DNA from: Bacteroidota bacterium
Lineage (GTDB): Bacteria > Bacteroidota > JABWAT01
DNA length: 64,000 nucleotides
NCBI GenBank assembly: GCA_020161835.1
Contig: JAIUNL010000009.1
Location: forward strand, 95,956 to 159,955
Reading direction: 5' to 3'
Shown here: positions 8,222 through 17,977 of the stretch, in pieces
Position numbering within the stretch: position 1 is the first letter of the stretch
How the letters are laid out: each line of letters starts with the position of its first letter
Made by a program: the position numbers and the translations under genes
Notes under the pieces: model-generated
What the model was told of the DNA's origin: nothing
What the model saw: only the letters and a program-made list of their open reading frames with translations
The model's database searches: none

Positions 8222-11200
8222 CTTACTTTAAGCATTTTCCCGGTTTGGGTGACTGATTTACCCCCAAAGTCGGCAACCAGTTGATAGAGATAAATCCCAT
8301 TTGCAACTTCATCACCATCTGCATCATTACCATCCCACAATGTGGTATTATGGCCGATTAATGCAGACCCATCTGAAATCGTTTTTATTTTCAAACCGTT
8401 AATTGTAAAAATATGAATAGTAACTTTTTCCGGATTTTCAAGTCCGGTCAGCACATAATAGATTCGTGTATCAGTTTCAAACGGATTCGGGTAATTGGCC
8501 ATTTGTGTGATACCATTATTTTCATTGACGATCAGCGTATACTCAAATCTTTTAGGCTCATTTACAAAATCTCCAAAAGGCATTTTAACTGCAATTTCCA
8601 GTTTTTGTGAACCTGAAGAAAGCTCTGTTTCAAGATCGATAACCGTAATTTGTTTTCCGTTTTCTGAAATGACTTTCAGAGAATCTGTAATCGGCTGATT
8701 CTTCCCGCCAAGCGAAACGGTTATCTTGGTTGGATCATCAAGCGGAATATTACCATCCGGATCAATTTTAAATCTGAAACTGGCTTTTTTCCTGACAATC
8801 TCTTTCTCTGCCGGATTCAGTTCACGGTCATTTAACGTGACGACCAACGACGGATTAAAAACCTCGACACCCGTTGAAACCACAACTTTTACAGTATCAC
8901 TTACCGTTACGAAATCACTGAAAATATCTCCCGATTCAATCTTAATCACAAAGTTATATATTCCGGTATCCACTATCGTATTGGTAGGAATCTTAAACTC
9001 AACCGGCAAGATTTCTCTTGTTTTCGCAACAAGACTATCAAAAGAAAAGGCAACAACATTATTTTTCGTAACTGTAAACCGCAGATTGGTTTTTTCTGAT
9101 TCAGAAAAATACGGTTGAAATAAGGTGGTTGAAACTGAAAAAGATTCACCAACTGAAAGAGTGCTCTTTGATTTAGAGGTTCCCCATAACCCGGATGGAT
9201 ATCTTGCACTATATTCAGCGGAACTAAAGGTTAAAATGGGTGCTGTAGTAAATTTTGTATTTTTAAACACAATTTTTACTGTATCTGCATCTGCCAGTGG
9301 TACAGTATGGTCACCCTGAGTTAAAACTTCAGCCTGAGATGAAGAAGAGTGGTACAACCATGTACTATCCTGATTTGAAACATTGAAAGACAATGATTTG
9401 AGTTTGCCTTCGTTTTCTGCAGGAATTTTTACAGTTATAAAACCAGGTTGATAGGGAACCAGTTTTTCTGAGTATGATTTATCAAGTCTGCTTCGGGAAT
9501 ATCCTTCAAATATTTTCTCAGTTCGTGAACCCAGTTTGACACCAAAAGTCCAGGCTTCTCTGATTTTCACAGAATCAATGTAAACACTACCCAGACTTCT
9601 AAGCGTTGATTTTAACCCAATTGAGAGATTTCTTGAACCTTCATCCTTAATGGTAAAAATCAGATAATCTTTTGTGTTCAACCTATCTTTTATCCAGGTA
9701 TCCAGAGCATCTGCATTTGCCTGATTTAAATACGTATCAAATTCTTTCGACTCTTTCACTTCAAGAGTCAGACTATCAATCCGGGCTGCAAGTATTCCTC
9801 TGAATCCGCAAAAAACAGTTTTACTTCCTGAAGTAATAAACCCAAAATTTCCTGCATCAAAACCAGCACTTCCGGCAGAAATAAATTCGGTTCCGGTCTT
9901 GATGGAAATTAAACCTGAAGATATTGTTGTCAAAGGTGGTAAAAGCACTTCTGTTGGCTGATAAAAAAGAGTCCCGGGGTTGGATTGTCCAACAACAAAA
10001 GGAACAGAAAAAACAGTGGTATCACCTGTATGGGTAAACCCGATCGAATAATGACTGCCCGGGTTTAAAACTGCCGTATTCAGAATGAGTGAATCCAAAG
10101 CAGAAACGGGTTTATTCCCTGTAAGGACAACCTGATTTTGCGAATTTTTGATTTTCCAGTCAAGATCGGTTTCACCCGGATAAAAAAGTCTGACTTTAAA
10201 TGAACTTTCAGAAATAATCTGATTTGGAACAAGATTGAAAAGAGTAAGATCACTTTTCGGAATCAGAACCTCGAAACTTATCTCGTTGTTTACAAGGAGA
10301 CTATCAGTCAGACCAGAAAAGACAACCGATGCGGTGATATCATGCAGTCCGGGTTTTGAAATGGTAACCGGCAATTGAACATTCAGGAAAGAGGAAGCAA
10401 TAGGAAATTTTGTTACCGAGAAAACGGTTGATTCTGAAGGGCTGTGGTCAGTTAATGTTACGACAACTGTATCGGCAACAACTTTTCCTGAATTGATAAC
10501 TGCCAATTTAACTGTGAAAGTCGAATCGGTCACTTTTTCAATTTTTGAATCTGTTGATACAAGTAAATCGGGGAAGTTTCTGATCGGGAATTCCAATGTC
10601 GGATCACCAATCAGGTTATATTGTCTGATAATTGACCTGACCCTGTCATTTTGCTTATATTTTTTTGCAAGTTCGTTTTTGGCAACTGTAATCGTTTTAC
10701 CCATTTGTTTATTGCGGCCTTTTAAAGCTGCAGTATAAAAGCCCCTGCTGAGTAATTCATCAAGATCAATATACCCCAAACCAGAAGTACCAATAAAGCC
10801 AATTGCTCCACGATCTTTATTCAAAACAAAATCTTCACTGAAACTTTCCTGACTTGGGTTGGCATAATCTCCGGTAAAACAGGTCATGGAAGTAATAAAC
10901 GGATACAGTCCGTTGCCAACAGGGAGTTCACGCACATCACTGAGCATCAGATCCCAGGTCCGGCTTCCGGCATGGCCAATAAAACTTAGCCATGAAATAC
11001 CTTCCTTAAAGGTTTTCTGAATTTTGGGTGTTTCTTTTCCGGCATCCTGATAACCTTCAGTTCTCTTTATAACCGTATCAACTTTGCCCAGAACATTTGG
11101 GTCATAAACGAAATCATTGATTATCCGGATGGTCTGATTAAAAAACGTTTTTTGTTCAGAAGCATCGAATCCGCCATTAATGAACGAAAACTTCTTAACA

Positions 11201-12732
11201 TGCGGATCGTTTAACTTTTGTTTTTCCCATTTTTTCACTTTGGAAAGAAAATTATACCCGTCCTCTGATTTATTTATGGGTAACCTTCCGACATCAATAA
11301 AGGAAAAGAGCTTGTTTGTATCAGCAAACGCCACAAGCCACTGATCACTGACCGGGTTCCCATAGGACGGAACATAATTCTTTTTACCGGCCTTGTTCGT
11401 AATTTCACGGTGATCCCAATTGGCATTTCCAATCAGAAGAACATTCTTTATTTCGGGGTTATTTTTCCACTCATCAAAAAGAAACGCTTTTAGAGCATGT
11501 GGTGTCGGATTCAGTGCACTGTACCTGTAAAATATTTCTTCGGTTGTAACAACCTTTGACTTTTTGCCGGTTATTTCAGAACGGTAAGCAGCATAGTCTT
11601 CGGCAAATCCTTTAAAATCGGGATGTGTAATCACTACAAGATAGTCATCACCACCGGGAACAAGACCAGAATACAAAACAGGCGATACTATTGGTAACGG
11701 TAAAGGTGAATTAATATCAACCAAAAACAGACCGGTCGAAGAAAGCCCTTCAAGTGAAAATCCAATTTGTTTTTCTGTCTCAGAAGAAGAAAGAACCACC
11801 GGGAACCTGATTTTCCCCAAAGCAGAATCGGCAAGAATATAATTCCTGCCAGAGGCAACATTCAGCGTTAGTCTGCCTGATTGTTGCAGAACGGCAGGAA
11901 GAATCAGTGAGGTCATTGAGGTATCAACCGGTAAAATCTGCTTTCCTGTGATTTCGATCCAGTCGACAAAAACCCGGTCAACGGTTGTGTTTGTGTACCC
12001 AATTGACTTAACAGAAAGAACTCTTGAAGTATTTGCGGAAGCTGGAAAAGTAAAATCTGGTGAAATATAATTGTAGCCAAGAAAAGACCGGTCAACAGTT
12101 GTACCCTTCCAGGAAACCTGAATCTGGTGATCAGGATTGGCATTGCTGTCCCGGCTAACACCACGCAGGCGAATTTTTACACCCAGCGGTCCAGTAAATT
12201 TATTCACATAAGCGGGTAAAGTAGCATTTAATATGCCGGCTTTGTTCAAATAGATCCAGATCCAGCCTTCACCAGGTGTTACCTCAGACCAGTTTGTGTA
12301 ATAGTTTGTATTGTCTCCCTGATAATAATCAAGATCACGTTCAATACGGGATCTTACAATTAAAGTATCAGAAAGACCAGAAAAATTACCCGGGTTTTGG
12401 GTTGTATCGACTGAATATACAGGAAATTCATTTCCTGCTGGTGCGATTTTAAGAGTCAGTAACTTATTGTAAATATTGAGTTGATCATTTGCATACTCCG
12501 GGTCTGATGACCTGTCAGGGTAACTGATCAGAAACGATTTTTCTCCAAGTTTAAAAACCGGAAGGTTGGAATTCAGGTGGGTAGAAAAGGTAATGTTTGG
12601 ATATCCGTTCAACGCTGACGGCGTCAGCTCATACATGCCATGGCCAGAAATACTAACTTTCTGCTGCGAAAATGCCAACAATTGAAAACCAAGCAGGATG
12701 ACAAAGAAGAAAAGAAAACGGACAGCACGCAT
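8218..12732 (-). CDS. porU: T9SS sortase PorU, gingipain-family C25 peptidase
   Basis: The protein is 1504 aa from the ATG at 12732, which follows a GGAG ribosome site by about 8 bases and begins a clean signal peptide (MRAVRFLFFFVILLG). A longer start at 12756 lacks both. The central part is a C25 cysteine peptidase: catalytic His587 in FIGHAGS and Cys618 in MTCFTGD, followed by GAIGFIGTSG. Beta-sandwich repeats fill the C-terminal half, and the last 85 residues are a FlgD-like type A sorting domain (NYPNPF, LWDGNDADG, NGIYLYQL). PorU removes sorting domains from T9SS cargo and attaches cargo to cell-surface polysaccharide. At 1504 aa it is longer than the roughly 1150-aa Porphyromonas protein. 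A different C25 peptidase is possible but less likely. Confidence 0.82.
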   Translation of the reverse strand: MRAVRFLFFFVILLGFQLLAFSQQKVSISGHGMYELTPSALNGYPNITFSTHLNSNLPVFKLGEKSFLISYPDRSSDPEYANDQLNIYNKLLTLKIAPAGNEFPVYSVDTTQNPGNFSGLSDTLIVRSRIERDLDYYQGDNTNYYTNWSEVTPGEGWIWIYLNKAGILNATLPAYVNKFTGPLGVKIRLRGVSRDSNANPDHQIQVSWKGTTVDRSFLGYNYISPDFTFPASANTSRVLSVKSIGYTNTTVDRVFVDWIEITGKQILPVDTSMTSLILPAVLQQSGRLTLNVASGRNYILADSALGKIRFPVVLSSSETEKQIGFSLEGLSSTGLFLVDINSPLPLPIVSPVLYSGLVPGGDDYLVVITHPDFKGFAEDYAAYRSEITGKKSKVVTTEEIFYRYSALNPTPHALKAFLFDEWKNNPEIKNVLLIGNANWDHREITNKAGKKNYVPSYGNPVSDQWLVAFADTNKLFSFIDVGRLPINKSEDGYNFLSKVKKWEKQKLNDPHVKKFSFINGGFDASEQKTFFNQTIRIINDFVYDPNVLGKVDTVIKRTEGYQDAGKETPKIQKTFKEGISWLSFIGHAGSRTWDLMLSDVRELPVGNGLYPFITSMTCFTGDYANPSQESFSEDFVLNKDRGAIGFIGTSGLGYIDLDELLSRGFYTAALKGRNKQMGKTITVAKNELAKKYKQNDRVRSIIRQYNLIGDPTLEFPIRNFPDLLVSTDSKIEKVTDSTFTVKLAVINSGKVVADTVVVTLTDHSPSESTVFSVTKFPIASSFLNVQLPVTISKPGLHDITASVVFSGLTDSLLVNNEISFEVLIPKSDLTLFNLVPNQIISESSFKVRLFYPGETDLDWKIKNSQNQVVLTGNKPVSALDSLILNTAVLNPGSHYSIGFTHTGDTTVFSVPFVVGQSNPGTLFYQPTEVLLPPLTTISSGLISIKTGTEFISAGSAGFDAGNFGFITSGSKTVFCGFRGILAARIDSLTLEVKESKEFDTYLNQANADALDTWIKDRLNTKDYLIFTIKDEGSRNLSIGLKSTLRSLGSVYIDSVKIREAWTFGVKLGSRTEKIFEGYSRSRLDKSYSEKLVPYQPGFITVKIPAENEGKLKSLSFNVSNQDSTWLYHSSSSQAEVLTQGDHTVPLADADTVKIVFKNTKFTTAPILTFSSAEYSARYPSGLWGTSKSKSTLSVGESFSVSTTLFQPYFSESEKTNLRFTVTKNNVVAFSFDSLVAKTREILPVEFKIPTNTIVDTGIYNFVIKIESGDIFSDFVTVSDTVKVVVSTGVEVFNPSLVVTLNDRELNPAEKEIVRKKASFRFKIDPDGNIPLDDPTKITVSLGGKNQPITDSLKVISENGKQITVIDLETELSSGSQKLEIAVKMPFGDFVNEPKRFEYTLIVNENNGITQMANYPNPFETDTRIYYVLTGLENPEKVTIHIFTINGLKIKTISDGSALIGHNTTLWDGNDADGDEVANGIYLYQLVADFGGKSVTQTGKMLKVR

Positions 12733-12868
12733 AGTTGAAACTCCGATATCAGGCAAACTGTAAAGTTAAGCAGGGGTGCTTAATTATAGATGAACATTTC
12801 AGATGTGACTAAAAATTCCTAATCAAAAAACGAGAGTTTATGGGTTCCATGCGAAGTTCAGGCAGGGT

Positions 12869-12907
12869 AAAAAACGGGTACCTCAGAAAAAATCTGAAAG
12901 ATACCCG
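12869..12907 (-). terminator. Rho-independent terminator after fcl
   Basis: Read on the minus strand, CGGGTA...TCAGA pairs with TCTGA...TACCCG around a T-rich loop and is followed by six T bases. It starts 6 bases after the fcl stop and separates the wcaJ-gmd-fcl group from porU. Confidence 0.85.
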
Positions 12908-12912
12908 AATTT

Positions 12913-13851
12913 TCATTCAAATTGCGATTTGTTTTCAAGATACCAGTCAACTGCAAGCCTAACGCCAGATTCGAGAGAAGTCTGATGTGACCATCCCATT
13001 GATCTTAGTTTTGAAACATCAAGCAGTTTTCTTGGGGTTCCATCGGGCTTTGAAGAATCAAAAACAAGATCCCCGTTGAAACCCGTAATTGCCTTAATGG
13101 TTTCGGCCAATTCTTTAATGGTAACATCTTCACCAGTTCCGATATTAACGAACTGATCGCCAGAATAATTTTCCATCAGAAAAACACAGGCATCGGCCAT
13201 ATCATCTGCGTATAGAAATTCCCGGCGGGGAGAACCTGTTCCCCAGATGACCACACTGTCAGCACCGGCTTCTTTTGCAGTTACAAATTTTCTGATCAGG
13301 GCCGGCAGGACATGAGAATTATTCAGATCAAAATTATCGTTTGGTCCGTATAAGTTGGTTGGCATGACCGAAATATAATTTGTTCCATACTGCCGGTTAA
13401 AACTTTCACAGGTCTTTATTCCTGCAATTTTGGCAATGGCGTAAGGTTCATTGGTCGGCTCGAGAACACCAGTCAGCAGATACTCTTCCTTTAGTGGTTG
13501 AGGAGCCATTTTGGGATAAATACAGGAACTACCAAGAAACATGAGTTTTTTCACCCCTGTTTTCCAGGCAGATTCAATTACGTTGTTCTGTATTTTCAGA
13601 TTTTCAAGAATGAAATCTGCCCGGTAAATATTATTTGCCTGAATCCCGCCAACTTTTGCAGCAGCAAGGAAAACATACTCCGGACGTTCAATTTCAAAAA
13701 GGTGCAGAACCTGACGAAAATCAGTAAGATCAACTTCAAGACGGGTACGAAGGAGAAGATTCTCATATCCGGCCTTTTTGAGCCTGCGGGTTATTGCCGA
13801 ACCAACCAAACCACGATGACCTGCAACAAATATTTTTGCGTTTTTTTCCAT
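12913..13851 (-). CDS. fcl: GDP-L-fucose synthase
   Basis: This 312-aa short-chain dehydrogenase-type enzyme epimerises and reduces GDP-4-keto-6-deoxymannose to GDP-L-fucose with NADPH. Seen: the Rossmann motif GHRGLVG (11-17), the family-specific AAAKVGGI, the catalytic GSSCIYP with Ser108/109, and Tyr137-x3-Lys141 in PYAIAK. It follows gmd by 2 bases, giving the two consecutive steps of the GDP-fucose route in one transcript, which ends in a strong terminator just downstream. Confidence 0.95.
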   Translation of the reverse strand: MEKNAKIFVAGHRGLVGSAITRRLKKAGYENLLLRTRLEVDLTDFRQVLHLFEIERPEYVFLAAAKVGGIQANNIYRADFILENLKIQNNVIESAWKTGVKKLMFLGSSCIYPKMAPQPLKEEYLLTGVLEPTNEPYAIAKIAGIKTCESFNRQYGTNYISVMPTNLYGPNDNFDLNNSHVLPALIRKFVTAKEAGADSVVIWGTGSPRREFLYADDMADACVFLMENYSGDQFVNIGTGEDVTIKELAETIKAITGFNGDLVFDSSKPDGTPRKLLDVSKLRSMGWSHQTSLESGVRLAVDWYLENKSQFE

Positions 13852-13853
13852 AA

Positions 13854-14858
13854 TTATCGTTTAATTTTGATCTTATGCTGCATCTCAACGGCTTCAATAT
13901 CGGCTTCAACCATAATTTTAACCAACTCTTTGAAGGTTGTTTTAGGTTTCCACTTGAGTTCTTTTTCGGCTTTTGCACCATCACCAATCAAAAGATCAAC
14001 TTCTGTAGGTCTGAAATAAACCGGGTCAATCTCAACAAAATCATTATAATCACGGTTGACGTAGCTGAATGCTTCTTCCAAAAATTCACGAACTGTGTGG
14101 GTTTCGCCGGTTGCAATTACAAAATCATCAGCAGTATGGTGCTGAAGCATTAAGTACATCGCTTCAACATATTCCTTTGCATAACCCCAGTCACGCTTCG
14201 AATCCAGATTTCCCATATAAAGTTTATCCTGCATACCAGCAAGAATATGAGCAAGCGCACGTGTAATTTTTCTGGTTACAAAAGTTTCACCACGGCGGGG
14301 TGATTCATGATTGAACAGAATACCGTTGGTAGCAAACATGTTATAAGATTCACGGTAATTGACGGTCATCCAATAAGCATAAACTTTTGCAGCACCGTAT
14401 GGACTACGAGGATAAAAAGGAGTTGTTTCCTTTTGCGGTACTTCCTGTACCAGGCCGTACATTTCTGAAGAGGATGCCTGATAAAACTTTGCTTTGCACC
14501 CGGTCATTCTGATTGCTTCAAGAAGTCTGGCCGTTCCAATTCCGGTTACATCACCTGTATATTCAGGGATGTCAAACGAAACCCGAACATGCGATTGGGC
14601 GGCGAGATGATAAATTTCATCGGGTGCAATATCGTGAACAAGTTTAATCATGTTTGCAGAATCAGCAATATCACCATAGTGCAGAAACAACTTTACATTG
14701 TTAACGTGCGGATCTTTATAAAGGTGGTCAATTCTGCCAGTGTTAAAAGTCGAAGCACGACGGATGATACCATGGACTTCATATCCTTTTGAAAGCAGCA
14801 ATTCTGCAAGATATGAACCGTCCTGTCCGGTAATTCCGGTGATAATGGCTTTTTTCAT
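13854..14858 (-). CDS. gmd: GDP-mannose 4,6-dehydratase
   Basis: This 334-aa enzyme converts GDP-mannose to GDP-4-keto-6-deoxymannose, the first committed step to GDP-fucose and related sugars. It shows the NADP-binding [10 protein letters not shown], the [11 protein letters not shown] stretch typical of Gmd, the SSSEMYG catalytic region and Tyr154-x3-Lys158 (SPYGAAK). [16 protein letters not shown] is also diagnostic. It lies 17 bases after the sugar transferase gene and 2 bases before fcl. Length is a little below the usual 345-370 aa but no domain is missing. Confidence 0.96.
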   Translation of the reverse strand: MKKAIITGITGQDGSYLAELLLSKGYEVHGIIRRASTFNTGRIDHLYKDPHVNNVKLFLHYGDIADSANMIKLVHDIAPDEIYHLAAQSHVRVSFDIPEYTGDVTGIGTARLLEAIRMTGCKAKFYQASSSEMYGLVQEVPQKETTPFYPRSPYGAAKVYAYWMTVNYRESYNMFATNGILFNHESPRRGETFVTRKITRALAHILAGMQDKLYMGNLDSKRDWGYAKEYVEAMYLMLQHHTADDFVIATGETHTVREFLEEAFSYVNRDYNDFVEIDPVYFRPTEVDLLIGDGAKAEKELKWKPKTTFKELVKIMVEADIEAVEMQHKIKIKR

Positions 14859-14875
14859 GGGTTTCCTTAAGTTAA

Positions 14876-16288
14876 TTAATAGGCTGTTTTATCACCCCTG
14901 ACCATTTTGAATGCAGTCAGGAATATAATTTTCAGGTCAAGGCCAAATGTCCAGTTTTCAATATACCAGATATCATACTGAATTCTTTTGACCATTTTTC
15001 GTTTGGTTTCTGTCTCTCCGCGATAGCCGTTTACCTGCGCCCAGCCGGTAAGTCCGGGTTTAACGAAATGCCGGACGGTATATTTTGAAATCTCTTCAAC
15101 CCATTGGTTATTCAATTCGATCGGATGTGGTCTTGGTCCAACAATACTCATTTGCCCTAAAAGAACATTTATAACCTGAGGAAATTCATCAAGGTTGGTC
15201 TTTCTGAGAAAGGCACCGATTTTTGAAATTCGTGGGTCATTTTTCGTAGCCTGTTTAAAATCCTGAGCTGTTTTATCACTTGAGCTGATGTGCATGCTTC
15301 TGAACTTGTAACATAAAAAAACATTCCCATTCATTCCGTTTCTTGGCTGTCTGAAAAAAAGCGGACCTTTTGAAAAAAAATGATTTGAAATCCAGATTCC
15401 AATCATCAGGAACGGCATCACCAGGATAAGAGTGAAAAAAGAAACAAAAATATCGAAGCTTCGCTTGATAACCCTGTTAAACAACGATTGAAGTGGTTCT
15501 GCTCTGACTTTAAGAATTGGAATTCCGTCAAAACTGTCAAGAACAGCTCCTTTTGAAGTCATTGCAAAAAAATCGGGAACTATCCAGCTTCTCACACCCA
15601 TTTTATCACAGGTTGATATTGCCTCAAGAATCATTTGCCTGTTTTGACCTGATATAGCAATTGCAACTTCATCAATCTGTCTGCTTTTTAAAACAGCTTC
15701 AAGGTCACCAACATGCCCTTCAATCTTGTGATATTTCCTTACGAGTGGTTCTTCACCATCTTCCTTCAGATATCCGGTAATTTTATATCCCATTTCCGGT
15801 CGGGTAAGTACCCTTTTCTCAATCACTGATGCAACAGCACCAACACCAAGAACAAGCAAACTTTTTATATTATCGCCTTTTGACCTGACATAATAGACAT
15901 AAAGTTTATAAACAATCCGGAAAAGGATACCTGAAATCAGATAAAAGAAAATGAAAAAAAGAAGTGTTTTTCTTGATACAAAAGTCCAACGGGCAATAAC
16001 AATAGAAAGTGATATCAGGCTTACATAAATTGCCACATATTTTACAAATTCAGTAACTGAATTTGAAATGGACAAAACCCGTTGTTCGTGATAAACAGGA
16101 AAGATGAAGGCTAGAGTAAACCACAAAAAAACCAGGAAAAGAAAAAATAAACTGTACGGATCACGTTCAATCAGGGTCGGCATCTGATCATAACGGAAAT
16201 AGTGTGCTGCCGTGAAGGATAACACAAGAAGTAAAATATCAACGAAAAACCGAATCCGCAGAGAATTCGAGACTAAATATCTGTTCAT
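14876..16288 (-). CDS. Undecaprenyl-phosphate hexose-1-phosphate transferase (WcaJ-type)
   Basis: This 470-aa polyprenyl glycosylphosphotransferase puts the first sugar phosphate on undecaprenyl phosphate, starting an exopolysaccharide or O-antigen repeat. It has four N-terminal membrane helices (about 10-130), a CoA-binding-like domain (about 140-265), a further membrane helix near 280-300, and the catalytic domain with [25 protein letters not shown] and [12 protein letters not shown]. It heads the run wcaJ-gmd-fcl, linking initiation of a glycan with supply of GDP-fucose. Whether the first sugar is glucose or galactose is not clear. Confidence 0.93.
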   Translation of the reverse strand: MNRYLVSNSLRIRFFVDILLLVLSFTAAHYFRYDQMPTLIERDPYSLFFLFLVFLWFTLAFIFPVYHEQRVLSISNSVTEFVKYVAIYVSLISLSIVIARWTFVSRKTLLFFIFFYLISGILFRIVYKLYVYYVRSKGDNIKSLLVLGVGAVASVIEKRVLTRPEMGYKITGYLKEDGEEPLVRKYHKIEGHVGDLEAVLKSRQIDEVAIAISGQNRQMILEAISTCDKMGVRSWIVPDFFAMTSKGAVLDSFDGIPILKVRAEPLQSLFNRVIKRSFDIFVSFFTLILVMPFLMIGIWISNHFFSKGPLFFRQPRNGMNGNVFLCYKFRSMHISSSDKTAQDFKQATKNDPRISKIGAFLRKTNLDEFPQVINVLLGQMSIVGPRPHPIELNNQWVEEISKYTVRHFVKPGLTGWAQVNGYRGETETKRKMVKRIQYDIWYIENWTFGLDLKIIFLTAFKMVRGDKTAY

Positions 16289-16408
16289 AGAACGGTAAAA
16301 TTAGAAGAAAATCTTCCAAAAATCCATTCTACTGAATGAATGAAGTGACAGGTATCAACCAAACCTGTAATTTGGAAAGAGCTTTTTAGCAAAAACACCT
16401 GTAATTCT

Positions 16409-17224
16409 TCAATCCAGTTGGTTTAGAATATGGTCCAGATTGATCTTTTCTTTTTTAGGTAGAACGACTGTAGGCTTTATTTCGGCAGAGGGGAAATCCT
16501 GAACATCAGGTTCAGGTGCGGTTTGAGGTTCCTGATTTACAGCAACAAAGCTGCTTTGTCTTTCAGGCTGATTTTGAGCTGAAAATGAAGTTATTCTGAC
16601 CGGTTCAGCCTTATCTTCTGAGGTTGATACCGGTTCAAACCTGCTTGTATTACTTTCCGGTTTTGGCTGAATGGCTGGCTGATTTTTTGAAAGCTGGGTT
16701 TGTGTTACTGGCTGTGGGTCAAATTCAGGTTTGGGAAGAAAGGCTTCTTCCTGATCAAGTGAATGCGGACGTGCATGTTGATTTTCAAATTCTTTAACAT
16801 TTTTGTCCAGGAGATCAACCATCCCCTTCAGCCGATTAATAATATCACTTCTCTGGCTGTTCAGAATCTGAATCTGCTGTCTGAGTTCAGCAACATCACG
16901 TCTGGCTGCTTCGATTATTGAGCTGCCTTTTAATTCGGCCTCTTTAACCATGTTCTGCGATTGTTGTCTGGCATTTTCAATTGTTTGACGGCTCGTTTCT
17001 TCAGCATTCAACATGGTTTGATGAAGAACTTTCTCTACCTGCCTGTAGTCCTTTAATTGGGTTTCAAGTTCAGTCAGACGGGTTGATTGATCCCGGTTTT
17101 CAGACACAAGAGATTCCCATTGTGAAGAAACAATATCAAGAAAGGCTCTTACTTCGGTAAGATCATACCCTCTCATTGTCTTTTTAAAATCTTGCTTTTT
17201 AATATCCAGTGCAGATAATTTCAT
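16409..17224 (-). CDS. DivIVA-domain coiled-coil protein
   Basis: The start is set at the ATG at 17224 because the DivIVA domain begins there (MKLSALDIKKQDFKKTMRGY), preceded by GGGAAAA as ribosome site. A longer frame to 17368 would overlap yggS. The 271-aa protein has the N-terminal lipid-binding DivIVA domain with the conserved RGYDLTEVRAFLD, a long coiled coil (about 60-150), then a low-complexity Pro/Gln/Glu-rich tail and a short conserved-looking end (KINLDHILNQLD). DivIVA proteins mark curved membranes at poles and septa. It follows yggS by 19 bases, an arrangement also seen in Gram-positive division clusters. Confidence 0.85.
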   Translation of the reverse strand: MKLSALDIKKQDFKKTMRGYDLTEVRAFLDIVSSQWESLVSENRDQSTRLTELETQLKDYRQVEKVLHQTMLNAEETSRQTIENARQQSQNMVKEAELKGSSIIEAARRDVAELRQQIQILNSQRSDIINRLKGMVDLLDKNVKEFENQHARPHSLDQEEAFLPKPEFDPQPVTQTQLSKNQPAIQPKPESNTSRFEPVSTSEDKAEPVRITSFSAQNQPERQSSFVAVNQEPQTAPEPDVQDFPSAEIKPTVVLPKKEKINLDHILNQLD

Positions 17225-17243
17225 ATTTTTCCCAGATTTCAGC

Positions 17244-17918
17244 TTATTGCTTTTCACCAAAAATTGCAGTTCCGATTCTAACCAGATTTGAACCGGACCG
17301 GATTGCCGTTTCCCAGTCGCCAGACATTCCAAGTGACCAGATATTGTCTCGTTTGTCTTTAAGACCAACAGGAATGTGTTTGAAAAACAAATGAAATTCC
17401 CGTTCGATCCGTAATTTATCAGTTGTAAAAGTTGCCATTGCCATGCAACCCCTGATATTCAGGTGTGAATGGCTTGCTGCATATTCATATAATAATTCAA
17501 ATTCGTCGGGTAAACAGCCCGACTTTGTATCTTCTTCAGCTATTCGCATCTGAAGCAGGATATTTGCCTTTTTCCCATGTTTTGCTGCCTGTTTTTCAAT
17601 TTCATCGGCCAAAACCAATCTATCTACAGAATGGAAAAGATGAACAAACGGTAAAACCTGTTTGACCTTATTGGTTTGAAGCTGCCCGATAAGATGCCAC
17701 CGGATGTCTTTAGGCAAGACGGAAGCTTTTTCAACAAGCTCCTGAACCCGGTTTTCTCCAAAATCTCTTACTCCAGCCTCATATAACAACTTAATTTCAC
17801 CGGCAGAATGGGTTTTAGATACCGCTACTATCGTAATATCTTCAGATTCTCTGCCGATTTCACCGCAAAGCCGTTGTATCTTTTGCCTGACTTCCTGATA
17901 ATTGCTGATTATACTCAT
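17244..17918 (-). CDS. yggS: YggS-family PLP homeostasis protein
   Basis: This 224-aa protein binds pyridoxal phosphate on Lys35 in VAVSKTH. Family motifs are GVRDFGENRVQEL, WHLIGQLQTNK, HSVDR, LGMSGDWETAI and VRIGTAIFG. YggS/PROSC proteins carry PLP without known catalysis and maintain vitamin B6 and amino-acid balance. The gene heads a short transcript with divIVA. Its start faces the plus-strand gene at 17978 across 59 bases, which must hold both promoters. Confidence 0.95.
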   Translation of the reverse strand: MSIISNYQEVRQKIQRLCGEIGRESEDITIVAVSKTHSAGEIKLLYEAGVRDFGENRVQELVEKASVLPKDIRWHLIGQLQTNKVKQVLPFVHLFHSVDRLVLADEIEKQAAKHGKKANILLQMRIAEEDTKSGCLPDEFELLYEYAASHSHLNIRGCMAMATFTTDKLRIEREFHLFFKHIPVGLKDKRDNIWSLGMSGDWETAIRSGSNLVRIGTAIFGEKQ

Positions 17919-17977
17919 TTTAAAGCTGTCTCCAACGCAGGCAGAAGTTAATCATTTTCGCTGGCAGATTCAAAATT

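Noticed and set aside
12733..12868. Bacteroidota-type promoter for porU (TACAGTTTG near 12754-12762)
   Set aside because: Spacing within the -7 element is one base too long and no matching TTTG lies upstream.
13498..14019. 173-residue plus-strand frame across gmd/fcl
   Set aside because: It is antisense to two well-supported genes, has low-complexity Phe/Asn/Ile content and no ribosome site.
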